Source of the DNA: a bacterium 1XD21-13
Lineage (GTDB): Bacteria > Bacillota > Clostridia > Lachnospirales > Lachnospiraceae
Length of the DNA stretch: 64,000 nucleotides
Direction of reading: 5' to 3'
Assembly: GCA_009917555.1 (NCBI GenBank)
Contig: QZDX01000008.1
Location: forward strand, 1-64,000
The notes beneath the pieces were generated by a model that saw nothing but the letters and a program-made list of their open reading frames with translations, was not told the origin of the DNA and did not search any database. How positions within the stretch are numbered: the first letter of the stretch is position 1; each line of letters starts with the position of its first letter. Both the position numbers and the translations under genes were made by a program. This document shows positions 1-8,048 of the stretch, in pieces.

Positions 1-9
1 CGGTTTCCC

Positions 10-58
10 ATATGCCGGACTGGCGGTTTCCGCCAGCCCGGATATGCGGTTTCACCGC
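10..58. repeat. paired short hairpins at the window edge
   Basis: The first 60 bases hold an imperfect hairpin (CTGGCGG, loop TTT, CCGCCAG, with outer CCGG and CATAT pairs) followed at once by a second small one (GCGGT, TTC, ACCGC). No coding frame crosses it. It may be the terminator of a gene outside the window, or a small relative of the long-hairpin repeats near 11.3 and 54.1 kb, since it shares the TTTCC-CATAT and CCGGATAT words with them. The window edge prevents deciding. Confidence 0.4.
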
Positions 59-101
59 ACAAGAATATTCAGTTATACTCAAAATCAACAAAGGGCTGTT
101 T

Positions 102-130
102 TTCAATCTTTTTGAAACTATCCGTATACT
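102..130 (+). promoter_or_regulatory. possible sigma-A promoter for the 605-codon gene
   Basis: TTCAAT at 102-107 and TATACT at 125-130 are 17 bp apart, upstream of the gene starting at 265. The -35 is weak, so this is only a candidate. Confidence 0.3.
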
Positions 131-160
131 GCGAAGCAGTCGGGAAAGGTCGGTACAGAT

Positions 161-226
161 ATGGCAAGAACCGTAGGGAGCGGATACGCAGGTATGGGTT
201 TGCATTTGAAGAGAAAAAGGTTTTGA
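161..226 (+). pseudogene. scrap of the start of an AAA-ATPase-like gene
   Basis: An ATG opens a 21-codon frame beginning MARTVGSG and then loses similarity. The same beginning (MARTVGIG) recurs at 2168, on the other side of the next gene. That start is typical of the AAA-ATPase-like/DUF1703 proteins common in Lachnospiraceae. Inference: this is a leftover 5' end of such a gene. It is too short to be sure. Confidence 0.3.
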
Positions 227-264
227 TCGGATAAATACAAAAAGCACAGAAGGGAACTGCAAAA

Positions 265-2082
265 ATGAACTTAAGAGAATTTACGGAAGCCGTAGACAAA
301 TTAGCAGAGGAAATGACCCAGGAAGAGCTGCGGGTGTTCCTTCACAGCTTTGCACGCAAGGTTTCGGAACAGCAGAGAAGGGAATTTGTTGAGATTTTGG
401 AGATGGTCAAAGCTTATCAGAATTCCGAAAAGGAAGAAGGCAGCTTTGTGTCTAAGACAGAGAAGCAGGATAAGGCGGAAATCGAAAAGGAATATACGCG
501 ACTCAAGGAGCTGTTTGAAGAAATTGAGGAGGGAGAGCTTTACATCGATGCGGAAGGCTATGAGGATTATTCCTCCGGCTATTGGGATTCGGACTGGGTA
601 TATGAATATGAAGATACGCAGGGAGTTGGGCAAATTTTTGAGGATGCCGCAAACCTGTTGCTGCAAAGCGTTAATGATAAATGCTATGAGACTGCAGTGG
701 ATCTTTTTGCCCTTTTGTCAGAAGCAGAGGTGCTTGTGGTGGACCAGGGGGACAACTTTACATTGAGCCTGGGGGAAATGATAGAAGAGCATCTGGCATC
801 CATAAATCAGGAGGAGCTGGCACAGCATGTATTGTATGCCGTTTATCAGAGTACGGAACCGGATAAACGTGCGGAGCACTTTTATGAATATTGTACACAC
901 CCTTTTTTCAGGGAGGTCCGGTTGGAACAGATATTATCCCTGGGAAGCGAGGAATTAAAAGGACTTCCGGAATTTTGGGATGCGTGGATAGACCTTCTGA
1001 TTCACAGGGAAGGCGATACGGCGGGCGAATTTCTGCGGCAGGCCGTTCTTTTCCAAAAGGATGAGGATGAGATGACAGAGACGGCACAAAAGGCCGCAAA
1101 GATGCATCCGTCCCTTTATCTGGCCGTGCTGGAATATCTGGAAAGCAGGCAGAAAAGCGAGCGGCAGCTTCAGGTGGGGAAGGAAGCGCTGGAGAAAATA
1201 GACAAGAGCTGCAGGCTGCGCAGCCAGGCGGCACTTTATACGGCGGAAGCGGCCCTGAAAGCAGGCGACAAAAAGACTGCGGAAATGTGCTGGATAGAAG
1301 CCTTTGAATCCCACAGCACCCCGGTTAATTATTTGAGAATTGCAGCAAATATAGAAGAGCCGGCTTCATACAGGGAGAGGGCGGCGCAGGTGATAAACGC
1401 TCTGCCATATGCAGGAAAAACGGACAGATATGGGTATGAATTAAACCATGAGCTGCAAATCAATTTTCTTTCGGAAAACGACAGAAGCCTGATGGGGTTT
1501 TTAATGGGAGATTTTGAGTCATCTATGAAGGAATGTCTTGAGACAAGGGAAGGACTTGGATGGTCGGGGAAGTTTATTAAGAAGGGGATTCCGCTGTTTC
1601 TTCTATTGCTGCTGCAGTCAGAACAGCTTTTGCAGGGCTGTCAGGAGATGGCAAGGTCAGCTGCATTTTATCTGGGCTTTAAAAGAGAAAGCTATGTAAA
1701 AGGCACAAAAGAAAATTTAAAGGGCGCTTCGGATACGGGAACGGAAGAAAACGAAATTACCGTATTCTGGTCATGCTTTCGGAGCTGGAAGGCGGTACAT
1801 GGACTGTCAGTAACGGAGGAACAGGCAGCGAATTATCTGGTGTCCCTGGAAGAAATGATTGATCGGAGATTCCGGGCAATCGTATCCAAGCAGCACCGTA
1901 ATCACTATGGAAGCGTGGCGGCTCTGGCCGCGGCTCTCGGGGAGGTAAAGGCCTCACGGGGAGAGCACGGAGCAAAAGAGAAGCTTCTTCTGAAATACAG
2001 AGAGGAATTTCCCAGACATACAGCCCTTCACGGGGAGTTGCGAAGCTATGGGATGCCGGATATGCGAAAAGGCAGAAGGTGA
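265..2082 (+). CDS. uncharacterised 605-residue acidic helical protein
   Basis: I do not recognise this protein. It starts MNLREFTEAVDKLAEEM. The first 90 residues are charged and helical; residues 90-115 form a very acidic, tyrosine-rich patch (EGYEDYSSGYWDSDW); the rest reads as paired amphipathic helices with spaced alanines, resembling TPR/HEAT-like repeats (for example around residues 315-380). There is no signal peptide, membrane segment or catalytic motif. The start codon follows GAAGGGA about 8 bases upstream. It stands alone between two scraps of a decayed ATPase gene and upstream of the cobalamin operon, so context gives no role. A protein-interaction or scaffold role is a guess from the repeat-like helices only. 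Confidence 0.8.
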   Translation: MNLREFTEAVDKLAEEMTQEELRVFLHSFARKVSEQQRREFVEILEMVKAYQNSEKEEGSFVSKTEKQDKAEIEKEYTRLKELFEEIEEGELYIDAEGYEDYSSGYWDSDWVYEYEDTQGVGQIFEDAANLLLQSVNDKCYETAVDLFALLSEAEVLVVDQGDNFTLSLGEMIEEHLASINQEELAQHVLYAVYQSTEPDKRAEHFYEYCTHPFFREVRLEQILSLGSEELKGLPEFWDAWIDLLIHREGDTAGEFLRQAVLFQKDEDEMTETAQKAAKMHPSLYLAVLEYLESRQKSERQLQVGKEALEKIDKSCRLRSQAALYTAEAALKAGDKKTAEMCWIEAFESHSTPVNYLRIAANIEEPASYRERAAQVINALPYAGKTDRYGYELNHELQINFLSENDRSLMGFLMGDFESSMKECLETREGLGWSGKFIKKGIPLFLLLLLQSEQLLQGCQEMARSAAFYLGFKRESYVKGTKENLKGASDTGTEENEITVFWSCFRSWKAVHGLSVTEEQAANYLVSLEEMIDRRFRAIVSKQHRNHYGSVAALAAALGEVKASRGEHGAKEKLLLKYREEFPRHTALHGELRSYGMPDMRKGRR

Positions 2083-2167
2083 TAGAGGAATCCGTCATAT
2101 ACCGAATAGTGCACACATTGATTATGCACTGTATAAGGCAATACAGAATTGGAACGGGAGGGCGGGT

Positions 2168-2260
2168 ATGGCAAGAACCGTAGGAATCGGACACCAGAAT
2201 TTTGAACGATTGATTACCCGCCCCAGGCTTTTCTTATTTGACGAATTTACCGCCATATGA
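2168..2260 (+). pseudogene. internally deleted remnant of an AAA-ATPase-like/DUF1703 gene
   Basis: A 30-codon frame joins the usual N-terminus of this family (MARTVGIGHQNFE) directly to a piece resembling its Walker A region (LITRPR, where intact members continue RFGKT), then drifts to a stop. About 20-30 codons that normally lie between the two motifs are missing, as is everything downstream. An SD-like GGGAGGGCGGG still precedes the ATG. The family assignment is from memory of its motifs. The far end overlaps the -35/-10 region of the cobalamin operon. Confidence 0.5.
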
Positions 2261-2266
2261 TAAACT
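2238..2266 (+). promoter_or_regulatory. promoter of the cobalamin operon
   Basis: TTGACG at 2238-2243, a 17-bp spacer and TAAACT at 2261-2266 make a sigma-A promoter. It places the transcript start near 2273, upstream of the B12 riboswitch, giving a leader of about 500 nt before cbiF. Confidence 0.6.
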
Positions 2267-2374
2267 ATACCCTAGATTTTGCGACAGCCGCCAAAGGGAC
2301 ATGCAGACACGTCCGCCTGGCTCACTGTTCGCAGAAATAAAAAGAATAGAGTACAGCAGAAAGTGTGCGTCCAC

Positions 2375-2568
2375 GGATTGCCGTTAGGAGTAAACAACAG
2401 CATCCGCGGGTGCAGAAAAGGGAATTGGGTTAGAATCCCAAGCGATCCGGTCACTGTATTTAGGGAGCCAGACCCGGGAGCGAAAGCTTAAAAGGCCATT
2501 GCGCATAAGCGTGAGAAGGCAGGGCGGAGGCGAGGATCTATAAGTCAGGAAACCTGCTTTCTGCCGGT
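2375..2568 (+). ncRNA. cobalamin (B12) riboswitch
   Basis: The leader carries the conserved cobalamin-riboswitch blocks in order: GGGTGCAGAAAAGGGAA near 2408-2424, a GGG..TAGAATCCC hairpin, GGTCACTGTA near 2449-2458, GGGAGCCAGACCCGGGAGCG, and the B12 box AAGTCAGGAAACCTGC at 2542-2557. The class binds adenosylcobalamin or a related corrinoid and represses the downstream gene. A terminator hairpin follows at 2651, so control is probably by premature termination. The outer ends are approximate. Confidence 0.93.
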
Positions 2569-2650
2569 GGGCGCTTCCCAAGCTTTCGGGGCGCTCCATA
2601 GATTGAATGGGCTTCCGGTAAAAGCTGTTCGAGAAGAAAAGAGACAGACA

Positions 2651-2679
2651 GGGCCCGTTTATGCCGCGGGTCCTTTTTT
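2651..2679 (+). terminator. riboswitch-linked intrinsic terminator
   Basis: GGGCCCG (2651-2657) pairs with CGGGTCC (2667-2673, one G-U pair), followed by six T. It lies after the riboswitch and about 100 bases before cbiF, as expected for the expression platform. Confidence 0.8.
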
Positions 2680-2776
2680 ACTTATAGGAAAGACCGCCAA
2701 AAGACACTTTCCTGTGTTGAATTCCCGGCATATCCATACACCAGTCATGAAAATACAAAGAGGAAGAGGTAAAAAT

Positions 2777-3532
2777 ATGGTATCATTTATAGGGGCAGGC
2801 CCCGGCGATCCGGAGCTTCTGACCATCAAGGGAAAGCGCCTGATCGACAGCGCGGACATCATCATATACGCCGGTTCCCTGGTAAATCCGGCAGTCCTTT
2901 CAGATGCAAGGCCAGACGCGCGCATCTACAACAGCGCCGGCATGACCCTGGAGGAGGTTCTGGCAGTGATGCGGGAGGGGGAGGCGGCAGGAAAAAAGGT
3001 GGTCCGGGTGCACACCGGCGACCCTGCCATTTACGGTGCCCACAGAGAGCAGATGGATGCCCTGGACAAAATGGGAATATCCTATGAGGTCATTCCCGGC
3101 GTCAGCTCCTTCTTGGCTGCAGCCGCAGCGCTGAAAAAGGAATATACCCTGCCCGGTGTCAGTCAGACCGTGATCCTTACCCGTATGGAGGGGCGGACCC
3201 CTATGCCGGAGGGCGAGAAGCTTCTGGACCTTGCCAGGCATCAGGCCACCATGGTAATCTTCTTAAGCGTGGGAATGTTGGAAGAGCTCTGTGCCACACT
3301 GCGGCAGGCTTACCGGCCGGACACTCCGGCGGCAGTGGTGTACAAGGCTTCCTGGGAGGATGAAAGGATTGTCCGCGGAACCCTTACGGATCTTCCGGAG
3401 CAGGTAAAAAAAGCCGGCATACGAAAGACAGCCCTGACGGTGGTGGGAGATTTTCTGGGAGATGACTACGAGCTGTCGAAGCTCTATGATAAAACCTTTA
3501 CACACGAATTTAGAAAAGGAGTCGAAGCATAG
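2777..3532 (+). CDS. cbiF: cobalt-precorrin-4 C11-methyltransferase
   Basis: SAM-dependent methyltransferase that methylates C-11 of cobalt-precorrin-4 in anaerobic corrin synthesis. The 251 residues match the family length. GAGPGDPE (6-13) is the glycine-rich N-terminal loop, YAGSLVNP the typical CbiF/CobM sequence after it, HTGDPAIYG (79-87) and VIPGVSS (105-111) the tetrapyrrole-methylase motifs. The frame is open further upstream, but the ATG at 2777 follows GAGGAAGAGG and gives the family's normal N-terminus; the upstream part would lie in the riboswitch leader. First gene of the B12-controlled operon; its stop abuts the hemA start. Confidence 0.95.
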   Translation: MVSFIGAGPGDPELLTIKGKRLIDSADIIIYAGSLVNPAVLSDARPDARIYNSAGMTLEEVLAVMREGEAAGKKVVRVHTGDPAIYGAHREQMDALDKMGISYEVIPGVSSFLAAAAALKKEYTLPGVSQTVILTRMEGRTPMPEGEKLLDLARHQATMVIFLSVGMLEELCATLRQAYRPDTPAAVVYKASWEDERIVRGTLTDLPEQVKKAGIRKTALTVVGDFLGDDYELSKLYDKTFTHEFRKGVEA

Positions 3533-4723
3533 ATGGGCATTCAGCTTTTAAGTATCAGCCACAAAACGGCTCCCCTTGCCATACGGGAATTGTTTGCCTA
3601 TACCCTGGATCAGCAGGCAGAGCTTTTGCGGGCCCTGTGCACAGACGCGAAGGCGGCGGAAAGCGTGGTGATTTCCACCTGCAACCGGACAGAGATTTAT
3701 ACCTATTACAAAAAGGAGGAACAGCAGCAAAAGCTGTTTTCCCGCCTCCAGAGAGTGGTGCTTGAGAAGGCCGGAGCCCTGAAGGTGGATCACATTACGG
3801 ACTATCTGCGGTTCTACCAGGGGGAGAAGGCGGCCCGTCATTTGTTTTTGGTGGCGGCCGGTCTGGATTCCATGGTGGTCGGAGAGGATCAGATTTTGGG
3901 CCAGGTGAAGAAGGCTTATGAGCAGGCCAGGGAAGCAGGCACCACAGGCAAATATCTGAATACCCTGTTCCGCTATGCGGTAACCTGTGCCAAGCGGATT
4001 AAGACCGATACGGAGCTTTCCAAAACCTCGGTTTCCACAGCCACCCTTGCCATCAAGGCAGCGGAGGAGGCTCTGGGGGGCCTTACGGGAAAGCGGATCA
4101 TGGTCATCGGCGGGACCGGGGAGATCGGCGGAATTGTTCTTAAGAATCTCTACAGCATGAAGGGCATACATATTTACAGCACCATCCGCAATATCACCCT
4201 GAGCCATGACGCCCATTTAAAGAGTGAGAGCAATCAGGTGATTGATTATAAGGAACGGTATTCTTATGTGGATGAGATGGATGTGGTAATCAGCGCCACC
4301 TCAAGTCCCCATTATACCCTGACCTACCATAAGCTTCGGGACCGGATTCATACGGAAAAGCCCAGAGTGTTTGTGGATCTGGCGGTGCCGGTGGATATTG
4401 AGGAGGCGGTGACGGAGATTCCGAGAACCTTCCTCTACAATATGGACGATATGGAGGCCCTGGCAAGAGCCAACAACCAGGCAAAAAAACAGGCGGCTAA
4501 GGAGGCAGGGGAGATTTTGAAGGAGTACGAGGAAGAATTTATGTGCTGGATGATTTTCCAGCAGGCCATGCCCCAGATAGAGAGAACGAAGGAATGGATG
4601 CTAGAGGAGGCGGAGAAAAAAGGCTTCTCAAAGGCAATCGATAAGCTCTTCTACCGCCTGCGTGAGCAGGCGTCCCCCAGGGAGTTGGAAGCAATTTTTC
4701 GGTGCCTTGGCGAGGAGCTGTGA
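3533..4723 (+). CDS. hemA: glutamyl-tRNA reductase
   Basis: Reduces glutamyl-tRNA(Glu) with NADPH to glutamate-1-semialdehyde, the first step of the C5 route to all tetrapyrroles. STCNRTE (48-54) holds the catalytic Cys50; the region around 115 (VVGEDQILGQV) and the NADPH-binding stretch VIGGTGEIGG follow in the usual order. At 396 residues it is near family length. It begins right after the cbiF stop with AAAGGAG upstream. Its place behind the B12 riboswitch means entry of glutamate into tetrapyrroles is set by corrinoid supply here. hemL and hemB are not in the window. Confidence 0.95.
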   Translation: MGIQLLSISHKTAPLAIRELFAYTLDQQAELLRALCTDAKAAESVVISTCNRTEIYTYYKKEEQQQKLFSRLQRVVLEKAGALKVDHITDYLRFYQGEKAARHLFLVAAGLDSMVVGEDQILGQVKKAYEQAREAGTTGKYLNTLFRYAVTCAKRIKTDTELSKTSVSTATLAIKAAEEALGGLTGKRIMVIGGTGEIGGIVLKNLYSMKGIHIYSTIRNITLSHDAHLKSESNQVIDYKERYSYVDEMDVVISATSSPHYTLTYHKLRDRIHTEKPRVFVDLAVPVDIEEAVTEIPRTFLYNMDDMEALARANNQAKKQAAKEAGEILKEYEEEFMCWMIFQQAMPQIERTKEWMLEEAEKKGFSKAIDKLFYRLREQASPRELEAIFRCLGEEL

Positions 4724-4727
4724 TTTC

Positions 4728-4776
4728 GAAGCGACTTTACCCTTTAGTGCTGTCGCGCAGCGATTTTAATAGGAGG
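4728..4776 (+). repeat. hairpin-SD leader repeat, family 1 (before cbiH)
   Basis: GCGAC (4731-4735), CCTTTAGTGCT, GTCGC (4752-4756), GCA, GCGAT (4760-4764), then TTTAATAGGAGG ending in the SD of cbiH. The middle GTCGC can pair with the left GCGAC or, with a 3-nt loop, with the right arm, so two exclusive hairpins are possible. Near-identical copies lie before the CobU paralogue (20923), carA (35757) and mtaB (46076-46347). Confidence 0.85.
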
Positions 4777-4782
4777 AACCTT

Positions 4783-5514
4783 ATGAGAAAATTGTATGTT
4801 GCAGGCTTTGGCCCCGGCGGTTACGAGCATATGACGGCCAAATGCATTCAGATGATAGAAGAGGCAGACGTGGTAACAGGATACACCACCTATGTGAATA
4901 TTTTGAAGGAGTATTTTCCGGATAAGAAATATCTGGTCACCCCCATGATGCAGGAAGTGAAGCGCTGCCGCATGGCTGTGGAGGAGGCCGTAAAGGATCA
5001 GGTTGTGGTCATGGTCAGCTCCGGTGACAGCGGTATCTATGGAATGGCCGGCATTATCTATCAGGTGGCAGAGGAAATGGGAGCGGATATTGAGATAGAG
5101 ACCGTGCCCGGCGTGACGGCGGCAAGTGCGGCGGCCTCCGTACTGGGAGCGCCCTTGATGCATGATTTTGCCGTCATCAGCTTAAGCGATCTGATGACTC
5201 CCATTGACCTGATTTGGAAGCGTGTGGACTGCGCAGGCCAGGGAGACTTAATCGTGTGCCTTTACAATCCAAAGAGTAAAAAGCGCACAACCTACGTGGA
5301 GCAGGCCGCAGAGATCCTGCTTCGATACCGCAGTCCCAAGACCCCGGTGGGAATCGTCCGCAATGCAGGCCGCAGAGACGAAAGCAGTCAGATTACCACC
5401 CTGGAAAAACTGGGGGACGCCGAGATTGATATGTTCAGTGTAGTGATTATTGGAAATTCTCAGACCTATGTAAGCAAGGGGCGCATGATTACGCCGAGAG
5501 GGTACGAAGTATGA
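4783..5514 (+). CDS. cbiH: cobalt-precorrin-3B C17-methyltransferase
   Basis: Tetrapyrrole methylase that adds the C-17 methyl group and drives ring contraction in the anaerobic pathway. At 243 residues it is the plain CbiH type without extra domains. Seen motifs: VAGFGPGG near the N-terminus, VTGYTTYV, SSGDSGIYGMAG around residue 85, VPGVTAASAAA, and CLYNPKSKKR with VGIVRNAGR towards the end, all typical of CobJ/CbiH. The ATG at 4783 follows AGGAGG supplied by the upstream repeat; an earlier in-frame start would overlap hemA. Its stop overlaps the next start in ATGA. Confidence 0.95.
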   Translation: MRKLYVAGFGPGGYEHMTAKCIQMIEEADVVTGYTTYVNILKEYFPDKKYLVTPMMQEVKRCRMAVEEAVKDQVVVMVSSGDSGIYGMAGIIYQVAEEMGADIEIETVPGVTAASAAASVLGAPLMHDFAVISLSDLMTPIDLIWKRVDCAGQGDLIVCLYNPKSKKRTTYVEQAAEILLRYRSPKTPVGIVRNAGRRDESSQITTLEKLGDAEIDMFSVVIIGNSQTYVSKGRMITPRGYEV

Positions 5515-8048
5515 AGATCCGTATAGGAACCAGAAAAAGCCGTCTGGCCTTGATTCAGACAGAGCTTGTTAAGGAAAAGATAGAGCGTGCATTTCCGGAG
5601 GCAGAGGTGGAGCTGGTCAAGCTGTCCACCAAGGGGGATGAGCTCCTAGATCGTTCCCTGACCTCCTTTGGGGGCAAGGGCGTATTTACCAGAGAGCTGG
5701 AGGAGGCCCTGCTTTCAGGAGAAATCGATCTGGCCGTCCACAGCGCCAAGGATATGCCCATGGAATTCCCCAAGGGACTGAAAATCGGGGCAGTCCTTGA
5801 ACGGGCCGATGTGAGAGACGTATTTGTCACAACAAGCGGTATCAAGGCTGCCAGCCTGCCTGCAGGCAGCCTGGTGGGCACCAGCTCTCTGCGCAGGGAG
5901 CTGCAGATCAAGGCCATCAATCCCCTGGTGCGCATCACCCTTCTTCGGGGAAATGTAGAGACCCGTCTTAGAAAGCTTCGGGAGGGGCAGTATGACGGAA
6001 TCCTGCTGGCCGCCGCCGGTTTAGAGCGCCTGGGACTTTTAAAGGAGCCGGATCTGCATCTGGAATATCTGGACCCCGGCACTTTCCTTCCGGCCGCCGG
6101 ACAGGGAATTCTGGCCGTGGAAACCAGGGAGGGTCATCTCACGGAGGTACTCCTGGCCATTCACTGCCAGGAGGTGGCCCTGGCTTTGGAGGCAGAGCGC
6201 AGCTTTCTTTCCGGAATCGGAGGGAGCTGTAACGCTCCGGCCGCCGGTCTGTGCTGCCTGGAGGATGGAAAGATCTGGATGAAGGTCATGTTTGCCGGGG
6301 ACGGAAAGCATGTAAGATATGCAGACAGCGGGAATGTCTGGGAGGAGGAGAATGCATTTTCCCCATCGAAGACAGAGGGCTTTACGGAGCAGGCCCATGC
6401 GAAGCTTCCCGCACCGGAGCAGATGAGGCAGTTAGGCCGGCAAATGGCTTCCAAGGTAAAACAGGGCAAGGTCTGGCTTTTGGGGGCAGGCCCCGGCGAT
6501 ACGTCGCTTCTGACGGAAAAATGCCTCCAATGCTTGCGGACAGCCGATGTGATCGTTTATGACAGTTTGGTATCCGCCTCCCTGTTAAATGTGGCCCAGC
6601 CGGACGCAGAGCTTATCTATGCGGGAAAGCGCGCCTCCCATCATTATTTAAAGCAGGAGGAGACCAATGAGCTTCTCATTAAAAAAGCCTTGGAGGGAAA
6701 AAATACGGCACGTTTAAAGGGGGGCGACCCCTTCATTTTCGGACGGGGCGGTGAGGAGGCCGAGGAGCTTCAAAAAGCCGGAATCGAATTTGAGATTGTG
6801 CCCGGTGTATCCTCCTCCTACGCGGCTGCGGCCTACGCCGGCATCCCCGTCACCCACCGGGACTTTGCCTCCTCCTTCCATATTATTACCGGCCATGAGA
6901 GCAACACCAAGGAGGGGCTGGCTCTAAATTACAAGCTTCTGGCCCAGGAGGAGGGAACCCTTGCATTTCTCATGGGACTTGGGAACCTGCCCCATATTAC
7001 AAAAGAGCTCATAGCTGGAGGAAAGGCGCTCCATACACCTGTTGCCGTAATCCAGGAGGGAACCACGGCCCGCCAGCGGACAGCGGTGGGAACCCTGGAA
7101 ACCATTGAGGAGCAGGTCAAAAAGGCAGGAATCGGGACACCGGCAATCATTTTAGTGGGAGAAGCCGTGTCCCTCAAGGAGAAGCTTTCCTGGTTTGGCA
7201 AGGGCCCCCTTTTCGGCGTCCGTGTCCTTCTGACCGGAACAGAGCAAATGTGCAGGAAGCAGCAGGCAGCGTTGAGAGAGGAGGGGGCAGAGGCCATTTC
7301 CTTCAGCCTGATTCGGACAAAACGCCTTTCGTCTCCGGCACTTACAGAGGCGGTAAGGAGTCTTGGAGGCTGTTTCACAGAGAAGGAGTGCTTGACCTCC
7401 AAGGAAAATGGAGCCGGCAGGAGAGCCGGATATACCTGGATTGTCTTTACCAGCAGCAACGGCGTGGATTTTTTCTTTGAGGAGCTTAAGGAAAACCATA
7501 AGGATATGCGGGACCTGTCGGGAATCCGGTTTGCCGTCATAGGAAGCGGGACGAAAGAGGCACTGGAGGCAAGGGGCATTTACCCGGACTTTGTGCCCTC
7601 CCGGTATTCCAGCAGGGATCTGGCAGACCAGTGGATTCCAAGCCTGACCTTGGAGGATCGAGTGCTGCTGCTTCGGGCCGAGGAGGCGTCTGCAGAGCTT
7701 ACCACAGCTTTGGAGCAGGCCGGGATTCCCTATGAAGCCATCCCGCTCTACACCACAGAGATAGACAGGCGAAAGAAAGAGGAGCTCAAACGAATGCTTC
7801 CAAAGGTTGACTACATTACCTTTGCCAGCGCATCGGCAGTAAAAGCCTTTGCGGAAATGGCAGGGGATTTGAGCCGGCTTCAGGCAGAGATTATCTGCAT
7901 CGGCCCTGTGACAGAGCGCGCAGCGGTAAAGGCAGGCTTAAAGGTACATCAGAGCGCCGTAAAATACACGGCGGAGGGCATTCGGGATGTTCTGCTGGCA
8001 GAGCGGCTGCGCTCAGAGCAGGAAATGGCCAAAAGAGAAAGAGAATGA
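5511..8048 (+). CDS. hemC-cobA-hemD: fused porphobilinogen deaminase / uroporphyrinogen-III C-methyltransferase / uroporphyrinogen-III synthase
   Basis: One 845-residue frame holds three enzymes. Residues 1-300 are HemC, which polymerises porphobilinogen to hydroxymethylbilane: HSAKDMP (77-83) with catalytic Asp81, and GGSCNAP with Cys240 for the dipyrromethane cofactor. Residues about 318-560 are SUMT/CobA, which makes precorrin-2: GAGPGD (325-330), YDSLVS, RLKGGDPFIFGRGGEE (401-416), VPGVSS. Residues about 567-835 are HemD, which closes the ring: VLLTGTE, FTSSNGVDFFF, FASASAVKAF. No stop or frameshift separates the parts. The fusion turns porphobilinogen into precorrin-2 in one polypeptide. 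It overlaps cbiH and cobD by 4 nt at each end. Confidence 0.93.
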   Translation: MKIRIGTRKSRLALIQTELVKEKIERAFPEAEVELVKLSTKGDELLDRSLTSFGGKGVFTRELEEALLSGEIDLAVHSAKDMPMEFPKGLKIGAVLERADVRDVFVTTSGIKAASLPAGSLVGTSSLRRELQIKAINPLVRITLLRGNVETRLRKLREGQYDGILLAAAGLERLGLLKEPDLHLEYLDPGTFLPAAGQGILAVETREGHLTEVLLAIHCQEVALALEAERSFLSGIGGSCNAPAAGLCCLEDGKIWMKVMFAGDGKHVRYADSGNVWEEENAFSPSKTEGFTEQAHAKLPAPEQMRQLGRQMASKVKQGKVWLLGAGPGDTSLLTEKCLQCLRTADVIVYDSLVSASLLNVAQPDAELIYAGKRASHHYLKQEETNELLIKKALEGKNTARLKGGDPFIFGRGGEEAEELQKAGIEFEIVPGVSSSYAAAAYAGIPVTHRDFASSFHIITGHESNTKEGLALNYKLLAQEEGTLAFLMGLGNLPHITKELIAGGKALHTPVAVIQEGTTARQRTAVGTLETIEEQVKKAGIGTPAIILVGEAVSLKEKLSWFGKGPLFGVRVLLTGTEQMCRKQQAALREEGAEAISFSLIRTKRLSSPALTEAVRSLGGCFTEKECLTSKENGAGRRAGYTWIVFTSSNGVDFFFEELKENHKDMRDLSGIRFAVIGSGTKEALEARGIYPDFVPSRYSSRDLADQWIPSLTLEDRVLLLRAEEASAELTTALEQAGIPYEAIPLYTTEIDRRKKEELKRMLPKVDYITFASASAVKAFAEMAGDLSRLQAEIICIGPVTERAAVKAGLKVHQSAVKYTAEGIRDVLLAERLRSEQEMAKRERE

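Noticed and set aside
2567-2776. 70-codon N-terminal extension of CbiF
   Set aside because: It would be read from the riboswitch 3' end through the terminator hairpin; the ATG at 2777 has an SD and gives the normal family start.
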